A stretch of 64,000 nucleotides of DNA, from contig JADJSG010000011.1 of the NCBI GenBank assembly GCA_016711825.1, positions 62,001 to 126,000 on the forward strand, in the 5' to 3' direction. Positions 1-8,973 of the stretch are shown piece by piece. Every line of letters begins with the position of its first letter. Positions within the stretch are counted from its first letter, which is position 1. The position numbers and the translations under genes were made by a program. The DNA comes from Bacteroidota bacterium. GTDB taxonomy: Bacteria; Bacteroidota; Bacteroidia; Chitinophagales; Chitinophagaceae. The notes beneath the pieces were generated by a model, which saw only the letters and a list, made by a program, of their open reading frames with translations, was not told where the DNA came from and searched no databases.

Positions 1-696
1 TCCTGAAATAACTGTATTTGTATTACCACCGTCATAGGAAATTAACCATACGTATTCAAGGTCACCAGAACCGCCTGAAGGCAATGTTACATTTACAATA
101 TTTGAAGGATTAAAACTTAAACCACAAAATGTTTCATCATAACCAATTGATCCAGCGTCTGTAACATTATTACAAACTGTCGTAAGCATAAGGTTATCCC
201 ATTTCAAAGCGCGACCTACTGAAGTGCCTAATACTTTAATAAAAGCAGTATTAGTGGGTGCTGTATAAGTTATCGTTGAAAAGGCGGTCCAATTGTTTGC
301 ATCATAATTAGCTGTGATGGTTCTGATAGCTGAGGTGCCTAATAATGTTGTTTGATTTGCAGCATAAAACTCTAATCTCACACTTGCAGTACCAGCTACA
401 TTGTGGGTAGCTGCTACCCCACTAAAGGTATAGGTAGATCCTTCATAAGCTGGCACCCATTGCCATACATTCGTTGTTCCAGGAGCATCAGCAGTATTAA
501 GCATCATAAACGTACCTGTTACATTATGGTTTGAGTAACTCAATACACCATTGGTTGACCATCCAGAACCATTTGCACTGAAAGTACTATTAGTAATAAG
601 ATTTTGAGCTATCGCCATAGAGCTCAATACGGTTAAAAATAAAAATAAATTTACTTTTAAAAATCGATTTAGTAAAGTTTGGCACATTTTTTGCAT
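1..696 (-). CDS. Secreted protein with N-terminal beta-sandwich-like region, 3' end outside the window
   Basis: The reading frame is open from an ATG at 696 to the window edge, giving the first 232 residues. Residues 1-31 form a signal peptide (basic start, hydrophobic run, then Ala-Ile-Ala-Gln). The mature part begins with an Asn/Ser/Gly-rich stretch resembling carbohydrate-binding or choice-of-anchor modules of Bacteroidota (LITNSTFSANGSGWSTNG-like opening, alternating hydrophobic strands, many Thr/Asn). A second Met codon at 687 is an alternative start. The part visible at the left edge (VTLPSGGSGDLEYVWLIS-like) resembles the repeated PKD/SprB-type segments that precede T9SS sorting domains, so a large T9SS cargo is likely, but its C terminus is not visible. 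Function is not recognised. Confidence 0.75.
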   Translation of the reverse strand, partial: MQKMCQTLLNRFLKVNLFLFLTVLSSMAIAQNLITNSTFSANGSGWSTNGVLSYSNHNVTGTFMMLNTADAPGTTNVWQWVPAYEGSTYTFSGVAATHNVAGTASVRLEFYAANQTTLLGTSAIRTITANYDANNWTAFSTITYTAPTNTAFIKVLGTSVGRALKWDNLMLTTVCNNVTDAGSIGYDETFCGLSFNPSNIVNVTLPSGGSGDLEYVWLISYDGGNTNTVISG

Positions 697-985
697 GATT
701 TAACTGTTAAATATTATTTGGGTATTATTGGTACTGCGAATGTATAGTATAAAATTTAAGATTTTATACTATGGTTTTCGCTACTATTATGCAAAAGATA
801 TTATATAATATATTTTTAATATATATTATATTGAATATCAATTTATTGTATCATCATATGATGATGATATTCCTATGTTATCTTATGGTTAAATAGCTAC
901 ATATTAAGTCTAAATTCAATATGTAAATAGGTTATTTTAAGCTTATAAGTCGAATTACATATTAAAAATGAATTACATATTTGAA
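697..985. other. AT-rich intergenic spacer
   Basis: No gene is visible. The stretch is extremely AT-rich, with runs of alternating A and T near 800-840 and a perfect 16-nt palindrome (ATCATCATATGATGAT) at 850-865. It should hold the promoter of the leftward secreted-protein gene, but no convincing TAnnTTTG box stands out. Confidence 0.5.
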
Positions 986-1025
986 TAAAAAAAACCTCGA
1001 AAATTCATTCCGAGGTTTTTTTTAT
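986..1025 (-). terminator. Rho-independent terminator of dnaK
   Basis: A hairpin with stem CCTCG/CGAGG extended by A:T pairs, loop about 12 nt, is flanked by a run of T on either side. It lies about 20 nt after the dnaK stop codon on the minus strand. The symmetric A/T flanks could also let it work in the other direction. Confidence 0.8.
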
Positions 1026-1044
1026 CGTTTTCAAAAGAAATTTT

Positions 1045-2949
1045 TTATTTTTCTTCTACAATTTCTGCATCTTGTACTTCATCATTTGAAGCATTTTGAT
1101 TGGTTTGATCCGCAGACGATTGTTGAGTACCACCTTGTGGCTGTTCATTCATCGCTTTGTACAATTCTTCGCTTGCTGCTTGCCATGCGGCATTTAACTG
1201 TTCCAAATGAGTATCAATACCTGATATATCTTTTGCAGCATGGGCTGTTTTTAATTTTGTCAATGCTTCTTCGATTACTTGCTTTTTGTCTGCTGAAATT
1301 TTATCACCATAATCTTTCAACTGTTTTTCTGAGTTGAAAATTTGACTATCAGCCATATTCACTTTCTCAATTTCTTCTTTTAATTTGCGATCAGCATCTT
1401 CATTGAGTTTAGCATCATTTTTCATCTTTTCAATTTCTTCTTTACTCAATCCACTACCAGCTTCAATTCTGATGTTTTGTTTCTTACCAGTGCCTTTGTC
1501 TGTCGCACTTACTTGAATGATACCATTGGCATCAATGTCAAAAGTTACTTCAATTTGCGGAACCCCTCTTGGAGCTGGTGGTATACCATCAAGTATAAAG
1601 CGACCCAAGTTTTTATTGTCTTTTGCTAAAGGACGTTCTCCTTGCAATACATTAATTTCTACACTTGGTTGATTTTCGGCAGCTGTTGAGAATGTTTCAG
1701 ACTTTTTAGAAGGAATTGTGGTATTGCTTTCTATAAGTTTGGTCATGACACCTCCTAAAGTTTCAATACCTAAAGACAATGGGGTAACATCTAACAACAA
1801 TACATCTTTCACATCTCCACTTAATACACCACCCTGAATTGCAGCACCAATGGCAACAACTTCATCAGGATTTACACTTCTGTTTGGTTTTTTACCAAAA
1901 AACTTTTCTACTACTTCTTGTATCTTAGGAATACGTGTACTTCCACCAACCAAAATAACTTCATCTAAATCTTTTGCTTCAATACCAGCATCTTTCAAAG
2001 CCTTACGACATGGTTCAAGTGTTCTTTCTACTAATGAATCTACCAACTGCTCAAACTTAGCACGTGTTAATTTTTTTACTAAGTGTTTTGGTACATTATC
2101 AATTGCTGTGATATAAGGTAAGTTAATTTCTGTTTCTGTTGCAGATGACAATTCTACTTTTGCTTTTTCAGAAGCTTCTTTCAAACGCTGCCAACTCATA
2201 GGATCTTTTCTCAAATCTACTTGTTCTTCAGCTTTAAATTCGTCAGCTAACCAATCCATGATGCATTTATCAAAATCATCGCCACCCAAATGTGTGTCAC
2301 CGTTGGTTGATTTTACTTCAAACACACCATCACCTAATTCTAACACAGAAACATCAAAAGTACCACCCCCTAAATCGAATACAACAATTTTGCTATCTTG
2401 ATTTTTTTTATCAAGACCATAAGCTAAAGCGGCTGCTGTTGGTTCATTGATGATTCTTTTTACTGTAAGACCTGCTATTTCGCCTGCTTCTTTAGTAGCT
2501 TGACGTTGCGCATCATTAAAATAAGCCGGCACTGTGATCACTGCTTCTGTTACTTCATGACCTAAAAAATCTTCTGCTGTTTTTTTCATTTTTTGCAATA
2601 CCATTGCTGATATTTCTTGTGGGGTATACAATCGCCCGTCTATATCAACACGTGGTGTATTGTTGTCCCCTTTGACTATTTTATAAGAACTTTGTGTGAT
2701 TTCTTCAGTCACCTCATCAAATCTGCGCCCCATAAATCTTTTAATACTCATGATGGTATTTACAGGATTAGTAATTGCTTGTCTTTTTGCAGGATCTCCA
2801 ATTTTTCTTTCCCCATTTTTCAAAAAACCAACGACAGAAGGAGTGGTTCTTTTTCCTTCATCATTAGCAATTACGACTGGTTCGTTACCTTCCATGACAC
2901 TTACGCATGAATTTGTTGTTCCTAAATCAATTCCGATTATTTTTCCCAT
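1045..2949 (-). CDS. dnaK: Molecular chaperone DnaK (Hsp70)
   Basis: ATP-dependent Hsp70 chaperone that binds unfolded peptides in the cytoplasm together with DnaJ and GrpE. At 634 aa it has the usual length. The start GKIIGIDLGTTNSCVSV is the ATPase phosphate-1 motif; VFDLGGGTFDVSVL (near residue 190) is phosphate-2; the adenosine motif VGGSTRIPKIQ follows near 335. The linker VLLLDVTPLSLG near 385-396 joins the nucleotide- and substrate-binding domains. The tail is Gln/Asn-rich and ends DAEIVEEK, as in bacterial homologues. grpE and dnaJ are not adjacent; the gene is monocistronic with its own terminator. Upstream there is a GG-N10-GA element resembling a sigma-54 site. Confidence 0.98.
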   Translation of the reverse strand: MGKIIGIDLGTTNSCVSVMEGNEPVVIANDEGKRTTPSVVGFLKNGERKIGDPAKRQAITNPVNTIMSIKRFMGRRFDEVTEEITQSSYKIVKGDNNTPRVDIDGRLYTPQEISAMVLQKMKKTAEDFLGHEVTEAVITVPAYFNDAQRQATKEAGEIAGLTVKRIINEPTAAALAYGLDKKNQDSKIVVFDLGGGTFDVSVLELGDGVFEVKSTNGDTHLGGDDFDKCIMDWLADEFKAEEQVDLRKDPMSWQRLKEASEKAKVELSSATETEINLPYITAIDNVPKHLVKKLTRAKFEQLVDSLVERTLEPCRKALKDAGIEAKDLDEVILVGGSTRIPKIQEVVEKFFGKKPNRSVNPDEVVAIGAAIQGGVLSGDVKDVLLLDVTPLSLGIETLGGVMTKLIESNTTIPSKKSETFSTAAENQPSVEINVLQGERPLAKDNKNLGRFILDGIPPAPRGVPQIEVTFDIDANGIIQVSATDKGTGKKQNIRIEAGSGLSKEEIEKMKNDAKLNEDADRKLKEEIEKVNMADSQIFNSEKQLKDYGDKISADKKQVIEEALTKLKTAHAAKDISGIDTHLEQLNAAWQAASEELYKAMNEQPQGGTQQSSADQTNQNASNDEVQDAEIVEEK

Positions 2950-2986
2950 TGTTATGTTGTTTTTAAATATTTATAATACTTCCTTC

Positions 2987-3001
2987 TCAATCATTGTGCC
3001 A
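2987..3001 (-). promoter_or_regulatory. Weak sigma-54-like element upstream of dnaK
   Basis: On the minus strand the sequence TGGCACAATGATTGA lies about 40 nt before the dnaK ATG. TGGCAC matches the -24 part of the sigma-54 consensus exactly, and the spacing GG-N10 is right, but the -12 dinucleotide is GA rather than GC. No TAnnTTTG box is obvious between it and the gene. This is suggestive only. Confidence 0.3.
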
Positions 3002-3207
3002 CAGCATTTATTCTGCGATAATGAAGTAAGAATGTCATATTTGTTACTATTTTGACATAAAAATCGTGACTTTTTAGCGAAAATACAGATTCATATACCA
3101 ATGTGTAACTCCTTTAAATCATGGAAAGCGTTACCCATTCAAAGTAAATGAATGCGTCATTTAGATGGAAAGTTTGCCTCTAAAAGGGTTGTTATCCTAA
3201 TATGGCA

Positions 3208-3408
3208 TTATCTCTTTTTCTTGTTCTCAATATCTTTGAGTAACTCAACTGCTGGGATTAATACTGTTTTACCATTTTTGCCAAACACCAATGAATCACC
3301 GTGTAAAGCAGATTCTTTGACTAATTTTTCAAAAGCTAACTTGAAACCTAGCATGATTTTAGCACTTAATTCTTGATTTTCCTGGCTTATAGTCCCTTTC
3401 TTAATCAT
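3208..3408 (-). CDS. Small partner protein of the zeta-like kinase (possible antitoxin)
   Basis: A 66-residue protein starting MIKKGTISQENQELSAKIMLG. Its ATG overlaps the stop codon of the upstream zeta-like kinase in an ATGA arrangement, which predicts translational coupling. A longer frame starting further upstream exists, but the coupled ATG is the better start. The sequence is mostly helical and charged, with the segment KLVKESALHGDSLVFGKNGKTVLIPAVELL in the middle; it resembles small uncharacterised proteins often found beside COG4185-type kinases (family memory, not tested). Being second in the operon is the reverse of the classical epsilon-zeta order. An antitoxin role is inferred from context only. 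Confidence 0.7.
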   Translation of the reverse strand: MIKKGTISQENQELSAKIMLGFKLAFEKLVKESALHGDSLVFGKNGKTVLIPAVELLKDIENKKKR

Positions 3409-3977
3409 TGAGCAAGTTTTAGAATTTGATTCCAAAGATAATTCAATAAAATTTGTTGAGCAAGAAATTTTTCACCGCTCGCAATTTGTTCTAATTCATC
3501 ATTGGTATTATTTGTTACTATCCAATAATCAACAATCGGTATATACAAATGGAGAAGATTATGAATCCCTCTTTTGTATCTTCGTTTGATGATATCTGTA
3601 GGTATATTGTGTCCACCCATGGATACTCTTTTGGCCACCCGCTCTATTGCCAGTTCGGGACTTTCGAGCCATACATAGATCAATGTCACCTTATACCCCC
3701 TTGCTTGTGCCTCATGCACCAGCGACACATAACTACGGGTAGACAAGGTCGTTTCAATAGCAAAATCAACGTCTGACAAAAGCAATTCTTCAATTCGATG
3801 TAGCATAATTCTACCCGCTTCAAAAGCAACAGATTCTACATTGTAGGGCGACAAGCCCCTTGCAATATTATCGGCATTCACAAACTCCCTGCAATTTAAT
3901 ACTTCAGGCAATATGGTATCGCTTGCTGTGGTTTTACCAGCACCATTGCAACCTGCTAAAATATATAAATTAGGCAT
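3405..3977 (-). CDS. Zeta-toxin-like P-loop kinase (COG4185 family)
   Basis: A 190-aa P-loop protein. The Walker A motif AGCNGAGKTT (residues 8-17) is followed by NADNIARGLSPYN, the conserved substrate-site segment of zeta/COG4185 proteins, then DFAIETTLSTRSY (zeta-type catalytic strand) and a GHNIPTDIIKRRYKRG segment with the nucleotide-contacting Arg residues. Zeta toxins phosphorylate UDP-N-acetylglucosamine; the short chromosomal COG4185 relatives are less well characterised. The start is taken as the ATG at 3977 because the longer frame would begin with TTG inside a TATATTTG promoter box. It is co-transcribed with the overlapping small gene downstream. It may be a toxin or a housekeeping small-molecule kinase. 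Confidence 0.85.
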   Translation of the reverse strand: MPNLYILAGCNGAGKTTASDTILPEVLNCREFVNADNIARGLSPYNVESVAFEAGRIMLHRIEELLLSDVDFAIETTLSTRSYVSLVHEAQARGYKVTLIYVWLESPELAIERVAKRVSMGGHNIPTDIIKRRYKRGIHNLLHLYIPIVDYWIVTNNTNDELEQIASGEKFLAQQILLNYLWNQILKLAQ

Positions 3978-3986
3978 AAATTTTTT

Positions 3987-3994
3987 CAAATATA
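3987..3994 (-). promoter_or_regulatory. TAnnTTTG -7 box of the zeta-like operon
   Basis: TATATTTG on the minus strand ends 9 nt before the ATG at 3977, so the predicted transcript has almost no leader. No good TTTG -33 element is seen at the ideal spacing. Confidence 0.5.
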
Positions 3995-4257
3995 CGAATG
4001 TTGTTTAGAGTGTATAAAATGATACTGATTTAAAATAAGAAATTACCCAATAGTCTTTTGTATAGTAATATTCAATATGAATTCAATCGAAATGGACCAC
4101 TGTTTGCTTTATTAAATATTTGTCTTTTAATCTATCAAGTAGGTATTGTATGAATCACCACCTATTTTAGCATTTCAAAGGCTCTTTGAAAAATCATATA
4201 GTTATGAAAGGTTCTTTCAGATTCCACTCATCGTTTTTAAATCAAAACAAATTCAAG

Positions 4258-5775
4258 TTACTTTTTCAACAACAATAAAAGATTTTCTGCTGCTACCCTA
4301 CCCGTTTCTGCCCCACCATTCATGTAACCTTGATAGTTATAACTGCAATGCTCACCAGCAAAAAGGACATGACCTATGGGCTCTGATTCTGCTCCTGCAA
4401 ACTTTGTCCATTGCCCAACTTTGTAACAAGCATAGCTAGCTTTAGCAAATGGGTAGCTGGGCCAATAAAACTGTGCTTGCTTACCATTCAATGCTTGTTG
4501 ACTCCCTTCAAACACCTCTTCTAACTGGGCTGTATATTTTTTTAATTTATCTTCCAAAGTTACTTCTTTCATTACATCACTTTCGCTGCCACCAGTAAAA
4601 AAGGTATACCCAAAGCTTGTTGTATTTTGCAATTGGGAATGTTCCCAACCCAACTGAAAATTTTTATCAGTGAATGTTTGACCTAAGTATCCTTTTTCGC
4701 GCCAAACACTTTTATCATATCCTGCAAATGTTTTTGCATTTCTACCATAGCCTAACTCACTAATGCATTGTTTTTTTGTTGGACTCATAGCTTTCAATGA
4801 CAATTCAATACTTCGCAATATAGAAAAGGGAATAGTGCAAATAATATAATCGGCCTCCACCATTTGGCCATTTGCAAAATGGATAGAATAAGCCCCTTCA
4901 TTCGCATCAACGATTTTAGTCACTGCATGTTCAAAATGAATATCGCCCACTCGTTTAGCTAATTCATCCGTGATACGCTGATTACCTCCAACAATTTTAT
5001 ATCGTTCATCACTTTCTCCAAAAAGACTACAACCAGGCATAGTTGTATCAAGCAAAAACAACATATTTATCGCAGATTGTTCACTTGCTTCCAAACCATA
5101 CTCTGTGGTAAAAGCAATATTAAATAATGATAATAACCATCCATTGATTCCTTTTGATTTTAAGTAATCAATAATGGACATTTCATCCCAGGCTTTTATA
5201 TTTCCATAATTATCATAACGTATTACCTCTGGCAAGGTATCTATATCTTTTTTAATACTTTCAGCAAAGGGTGCTAAAGCCTTTATCACATCTTGACAGG
5301 TATATTTTTTATTTTCAAAATAATAAATATATTTTTCTAAGGAGATGTCTTTTTCAGTATCAAGCAAGGGCAATTGAAAAGTCTTTGCTAAATGCAATAT
5401 ATCTTCATGATTTGAATCAATAAATTCAGCCCCTAATTCAGTCACGATGCCTTCACCCATTAAATTTGATTGAGAATACATCCTCCCACCAGCTCTTTTA
5501 CTGGCTTCATACAATGAAAATGGAATTCCTTTTTCTTTCAGCAAATACGCTGCATGTAAGCCTGCAACTCCTGCCCCTAAAATGACAATACGTTTATGAT
5601 TGCTTGTACAGGATTCGAGCCAGGCAGACCCCATGGTGATGGCTCCAATACCCAAAACAGATTGTTTAATAAATTTTCTACGAGATGGTATTTGTTGCAC
5701 TTCCTTTTGATTCATAAAGGCGTTCATCATGCTGTGTTGCAATAATCGCAACAAGGGCGTTTTTGCTTTTTTCAT
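4258..5775 (-). CDS. Flavin-dependent amine oxidase with twin-arginine signal
   Basis: A 505-aa FAD-dependent oxidoreductase of the monoamine oxidase family. SRRKFIKQ at residues 31-38 is a classic Tat motif, followed by a hydrophobic stretch and Cys56, so the protein is exported folded, possibly as a lipoprotein (LESC is a poor lipobox). VILGAGVAGLHAAYLL (64-79) is the FAD dinucleotide-binding motif, with YEASKRAGGRMYS next. The C terminus has the FAD-contacting segment VLFAGEHCSYNYQGYMNGGAETGRVAA. Family members oxidise amines or amino acids; the substrate cannot be told from sequence. Met codons at residues 17 and 21 are alternative starts. A TATATTTG box lies at 5796-5803 on the minus strand. 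Confidence 0.9.
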   Translation of the reverse strand: MKKAKTPLLRLLQHSMMNAFMNQKEVQQIPSRRKFIKQSVLGIGAITMGSAWLESCTSNHKRIVILGAGVAGLHAAYLLKEKGIPFSLYEASKRAGGRMYSQSNLMGEGIVTELGAEFIDSNHEDILHLAKTFQLPLLDTEKDISLEKYIYYFENKKYTCQDVIKALAPFAESIKKDIDTLPEVIRYDNYGNIKAWDEMSIIDYLKSKGINGWLLSLFNIAFTTEYGLEASEQSAINMLFLLDTTMPGCSLFGESDERYKIVGGNQRITDELAKRVGDIHFEHAVTKIVDANEGAYSIHFANGQMVEADYIICTIPFSILRSIELSLKAMSPTKKQCISELGYGRNAKTFAGYDKSVWREKGYLGQTFTDKNFQLGWEHSQLQNTTSFGYTFFTGGSESDVMKEVTLEDKLKKYTAQLEEVFEGSQQALNGKQAQFYWPSYPFAKASYACYKVGQWTKFAGAESEPIGHVLFAGEHCSYNYQGYMNGGAETGRVAAENLLLLLKK

Positions 5776-5840
5776 TTAGTTGATTTTTGGTGCATCAAAT
5801 ATAAAAAAGAAGTTTAAAAATTGCAATCCCTTAAATAAAG

Positions 5841-5871
5841 TTTGATAAAACAAGTTCTATGTATAATTTCA
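5841..5871 (+). promoter_or_regulatory. Bacteroidota-type promoter of fabD
   Basis: TTTG at 5841-5844, a 19-nt spacer, then TAATTTCA at 5864-5871, close to the TTTG-N19-TAnnTTTG consensus. The start codon is 22 nt downstream. Confidence 0.6.
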
Positions 5872-5893
5872 CAGGCTTAAAACGCACCTCTTT

Positions 5894-6775
5894 ATGAAGC
5901 ATGCATATATTTTTCCTGGTCAAGGATCTCAATTTCCTGGTATGGGCAAATCACTTTACGAAACCAATGAAAAAGCTGCTCAATATTTTGAACAAGCCAA
6001 TGACATACTTGGGTTTCGCATTTCAGACATTATGTTTGATGGCAGCGCAGATGATTTGAAGAAAACAAATGTGACACAACCAGCCATTTTTTTACATTCA
6101 ATTATATTGTTTAAAATGACAGAAGGGCTAAAACCAGATATGGTAGCCGGACATTCACTTGGTGAATTTACTGCTTTAGTAGCAAACAACACCTTGACCT
6201 TTGAAGATGCTTTGCGTTTAGTAGCTATGCGTGCCAATGCTATGCAAAAGGCTTGTGAATTAAATCCTTCAACAATGGCTGCTGTATTAAATCTTGATGA
6301 CGCAATTGTAGAAGAAATATGTGCTTCGATACAAGATGAAATTGTGGTAGCTGCCAACTATAATTGTCCCGGGCAATTGGTAATTTCTGGTAGTATGAAA
6401 GGCATAGAAATCGCTTGTGAAAAAATGAAAGCGGCAGGTGCCAAAAGAGCATTGGTATTACCCGTGGGTGGCGCATTTCATTCACCCCTAATGGAGCCTG
6501 CTAAACAAGAGTTACAAACAGCCATAGAACAAACCCTTTTTTCCAATCCTACATGTCCTATTTATCAAAATGTGAATGCGCAAGCGGTTACAGATTCCGT
6601 GGCAATAAAACAAAACTTAATTGCTCAATTAACCGCACCCGTTAAATGGACTCAAAGTGTACTACAAATGCAATTAGATGGTGCTACTGATTTTACAGAA
6701 GTAGGTCCTGGCAATGTGTTACAAGGACTTGTAAAAAAAATATTCAAAGAGGCTGTAACACATAATATTCAATAA
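5894..6775 (+). CDS. fabD: Malonyl-CoA:ACP transacylase FabD
   Basis: Transfers the malonyl group from CoA to acyl carrier protein, supplying fatty acid synthesis. The 293-aa length is typical. FPGQGSQFPGMG near the N terminus is the oxyanion-side motif; GHSLGE at 86-91 carries the nucleophile Ser88; the GAFHSPLM segment near 195 holds the catalytic His; and the C-terminal EVGPGNVLQGLVKK is the conserved GPG motif. It stands alone here and is not in a fab cluster. A promoter lies directly upstream. Confidence 0.97.
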   Translation: MKHAYIFPGQGSQFPGMGKSLYETNEKAAQYFEQANDILGFRISDIMFDGSADDLKKTNVTQPAIFLHSIILFKMTEGLKPDMVAGHSLGEFTALVANNTLTFEDALRLVAMRANAMQKACELNPSTMAAVLNLDDAIVEEICASIQDEIVVAANYNCPGQLVISGSMKGIEIACEKMKAAGAKRALVLPVGGAFHSPLMEPAKQELQTAIEQTLFSNPTCPIYQNVNAQAVTDSVAIKQNLIAQLTAPVKWTQSVLQMQLDGATDFTEVGPGNVLQGLVKKIFKEAVTHNIQ

Positions 6776-6979
6776 TAATTTCTTTATTACTTTATTAAAG
6801 TTGTAGGAATTATACCTTTTCTTTTTTTAGACTAAATAATACATTCAAGAGGTATTAATTGTTTTTAGATCAATTAATACGTTAATAATACAAAGCATTA
6901 TTGTCAATCTTTTTTAGTGTTTAAATTCAATCCTATGGTTGATATTTATTATATTCGCTTTGAATAACCTACTACACTA

Positions 6980-7822
6980 ATGCTGAAAGATTTTTTTACG
7001 TTTACCAAAAACCAAAGCAGGGCAATTGCCATTTTATTAATCGCTATTTTTTTAAGTTTAACCCTCTATGTATTGATGCCCATGATTTACAAAGTAAATC
7101 ATAAAAATACCGCTGATGAATTAAAAAAAATGATCGCGCAAATAAAGCTAGATGAAACAAGTGAAAAACATCAAGTCAGTACCCCACTCACCCCTTTCCC
7201 TTTTGACCCCAACTCGCTCGATTCTTTAGGTTTTGTAAAATTAGGATTGAGATCAAAATTGATACATACCTTATTAAATTATAGAAACAAAGGTGGTCGA
7301 TTTTACAATAAAGAAAGTGTAAAACGTATATATGGTATGCAGGATACTGAATACGTACAATTAGCCCCTTTTATAAAAATCGAAAATGAAAATCAATTTG
7401 AAAAATATAAAAAGGATGTTATGGTTGTTGAACTAAACACGGCCGATACTTCACAATTGATACAATTGAAAGGAATTGGCAGTAAACTTTCGATGAATAT
7501 TGTGCAATACAGATCGCAACTTGGGGGCTTTGTACATGTAAATCAATTAAAAGAAGTGTATGGCATTTCAAAAGAAACCTTTGCCATGATTAAGCCCTCC
7601 ATTAAAGTAAACATTGCTCATATTCAAAAAATCAATTTGAATGCTGCTACGTTATACGAAATAAATAAACACCCCTATTTAAAAGGAGAAATTGCAAATG
7701 CCATTGTAGAATATAGAAAAAAACAACATTACCATATCGCCAATATTCAACAACTAAAAGAAATTGAGTTGATAAATGAAGAAATTTTTCGTAAAATTGC
7801 ACCTTATATAACAATTCAATAA
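6980..7822 (+). CDS. ComEA-like helix-hairpin-helix protein with N-terminal membrane anchor
   Basis: A 280-aa protein with one membrane segment near residues 15-36 and then at least three helix-hairpin-helix units: LGLRSKLIHTLLNYRNKGGRF, LNTADTSQLIQLKGIGSKLSMNIVQYRSQLGGF and LNAATLYEINKHPYLKGEIANAIVEYRKK. The middle unit is the canonical ComEA form (NTA-x-L-x-x-LKGIG). ComEA proteins bind DNA at the cell surface in natural transformation, but the Bacteroidota multi-HhH version has no proven role and no comEC lies nearby. It lies 11 nt before the acyl-CoA dehydrogenase and may be co-transcribed with it. Confidence 0.8.
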   Translation: MLKDFFTFTKNQSRAIAILLIAIFLSLTLYVLMPMIYKVNHKNTADELKKMIAQIKLDETSEKHQVSTPLTPFPFDPNSLDSLGFVKLGLRSKLIHTLLNYRNKGGRFYNKESVKRIYGMQDTEYVQLAPFIKIENENQFEKYKKDVMVVELNTADTSQLIQLKGIGSKLSMNIVQYRSQLGGFVHVNQLKEVYGISKETFAMIKPSIKVNIAHIQKINLNAATLYEINKHPYLKGEIANAIVEYRKKQHYHIANIQQLKEIELINEEIFRKIAPYITIQ

Positions 7823-7833
7823 ATTTTTGTCTT

Positions 7834-8973
7834 ATGAATTTTGCACCAACCGAAATGCAATCACAAATAACCGATATGATTCGTGATTTTGCCGAAAAAA
7901 ATATTCGCCCCAATATGATGGTGTGGGATGAAACGCAGGAATTTCCTGTTGAAGTATTTCGAAAATTAGGCGAACTCGGTTTAATGGGTGTACTTATACC
8001 CGCCGAATATGGTGGTTCAGGTTTGTCATACTTTGAGTATATAACCGTGGTGAGCGAAATAGCTAAAGTATGTGGATCTATTGGTTTATCAGTAGCTGCG
8101 CACAATTCATTGTGTACAAATCATATTTACAAATTTGGTAGTGAAGAAATTAAAAAGAAATATATTCCAAAACTAGCCAGTGGTGAATGGATTGGGGCTT
8201 GGGGGCTCACAGAGGCCAATACGGGTTCTGATGCCGGCAACATGAAATGTGTAGCTACAAAAGATGGCGATGAATGGATTATCAATGGTACAAAAAACTG
8301 GATTACTCATGGCAAATCAGGCGATGTAGCTGTCGTATTATGCCGAACTGGAGAACCACGCTCAAAAGACAATGTAACCGCATTTGCCATCGAAAGAAAT
8401 ACCCCTGGATTTACTGCAGGTAAAAAAGAAAACAAATTAGGCATGCGTGCTTCTGAAACAACCGAACTGATATTTGACAATTGTAGAATATCTGATGCTC
8501 AACGATTAGGGGAAGTAGGTGAAGGTTTTAAACAAGCCATGAAGATATTAGACGGGGGTAGAATCTCCATTGCCGCATTGGCATTGGGTATTGCAAAAGG
8601 TGCTTATGAAGCATCTGTAAAATATGCTAAAGAGCGTGAACAATTTGATCAGCCTATTGCTAATTTTCAAGCTATTCAATGGAAACTAGCTGATATGGCA
8701 ACTCAAATTGAAACAGCTGAATTGCTTATATACCAGGCTGCAGATTTAATCATCAGGGGTGAAAAAGTAACCCAGCAAAGCGCTATCGCAAAATATTATG
8801 CATCTGAAGTATCTGTAAAAGTGGCTACTGATGCAGTACAAATATTTGGTGGGTATGGTTATACGAAAGATTTTCCTGTTGAAAAATATTATAGAGATAG
8901 TAAGCTTTGTACCATTGGTGAAGGCACTTCTGAAATTCAAAAATTAGTAATCGCCCGCGAAATCTTAAAATAA
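7834..8973 (+). CDS. Acyl-CoA dehydrogenase
   Basis: A 379-aa FAD enzyme that introduces the trans-2 double bond in acyl-CoA beta-oxidation or in branched-chain amino acid breakdown. Visible family signatures are WGLTEANTGSDAGNMK (FAD-binding loop), KNWITHGKSGDVAVV, the AIQWKLADMATQIETAELL helix, QIFGGYGYTKDFPVEKYYRD and the C-terminal IGEGTSEIQKLVIAREIL, where the first Glu region is the usual catalytic-base position of short-chain enzymes. The length fits the short/medium-chain group. No electron-transfer flavoprotein gene is adjacent. Confidence 0.95.
   Translation: MNFAPTEMQSQITDMIRDFAEKNIRPNMMVWDETQEFPVEVFRKLGELGLMGVLIPAEYGGSGLSYFEYITVVSEIAKVCGSIGLSVAAHNSLCTNHIYKFGSEEIKKKYIPKLASGEWIGAWGLTEANTGSDAGNMKCVATKDGDEWIINGTKNWITHGKSGDVAVVLCRTGEPRSKDNVTAFAIERNTPGFTAGKKENKLGMRASETTELIFDNCRISDAQRLGEVGEGFKQAMKILDGGRISIAALALGIAKGAYEASVKYAKEREQFDQPIANFQAIQWKLADMATQIETAELLIYQAADLIIRGEKVTQQSAIAKYYASEVSVKVATDAVQIFGGYGYTKDFPVEKYYRDSKLCTIGEGTSEIQKLVIAREILK

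Noticed and set aside
850..865. Perfect palindrome ATCATCATATGATGAT as a regulator site
   Set aside because: It lies in very AT-rich sequence and has no repeat or partner regulator nearby, so it is not distinguishable from chance.
981..1337. Open frame on the plus strand over the dnaK 3' end
   Set aside because: Antisense to dnaK, no protein features; a shadow of the real gene.
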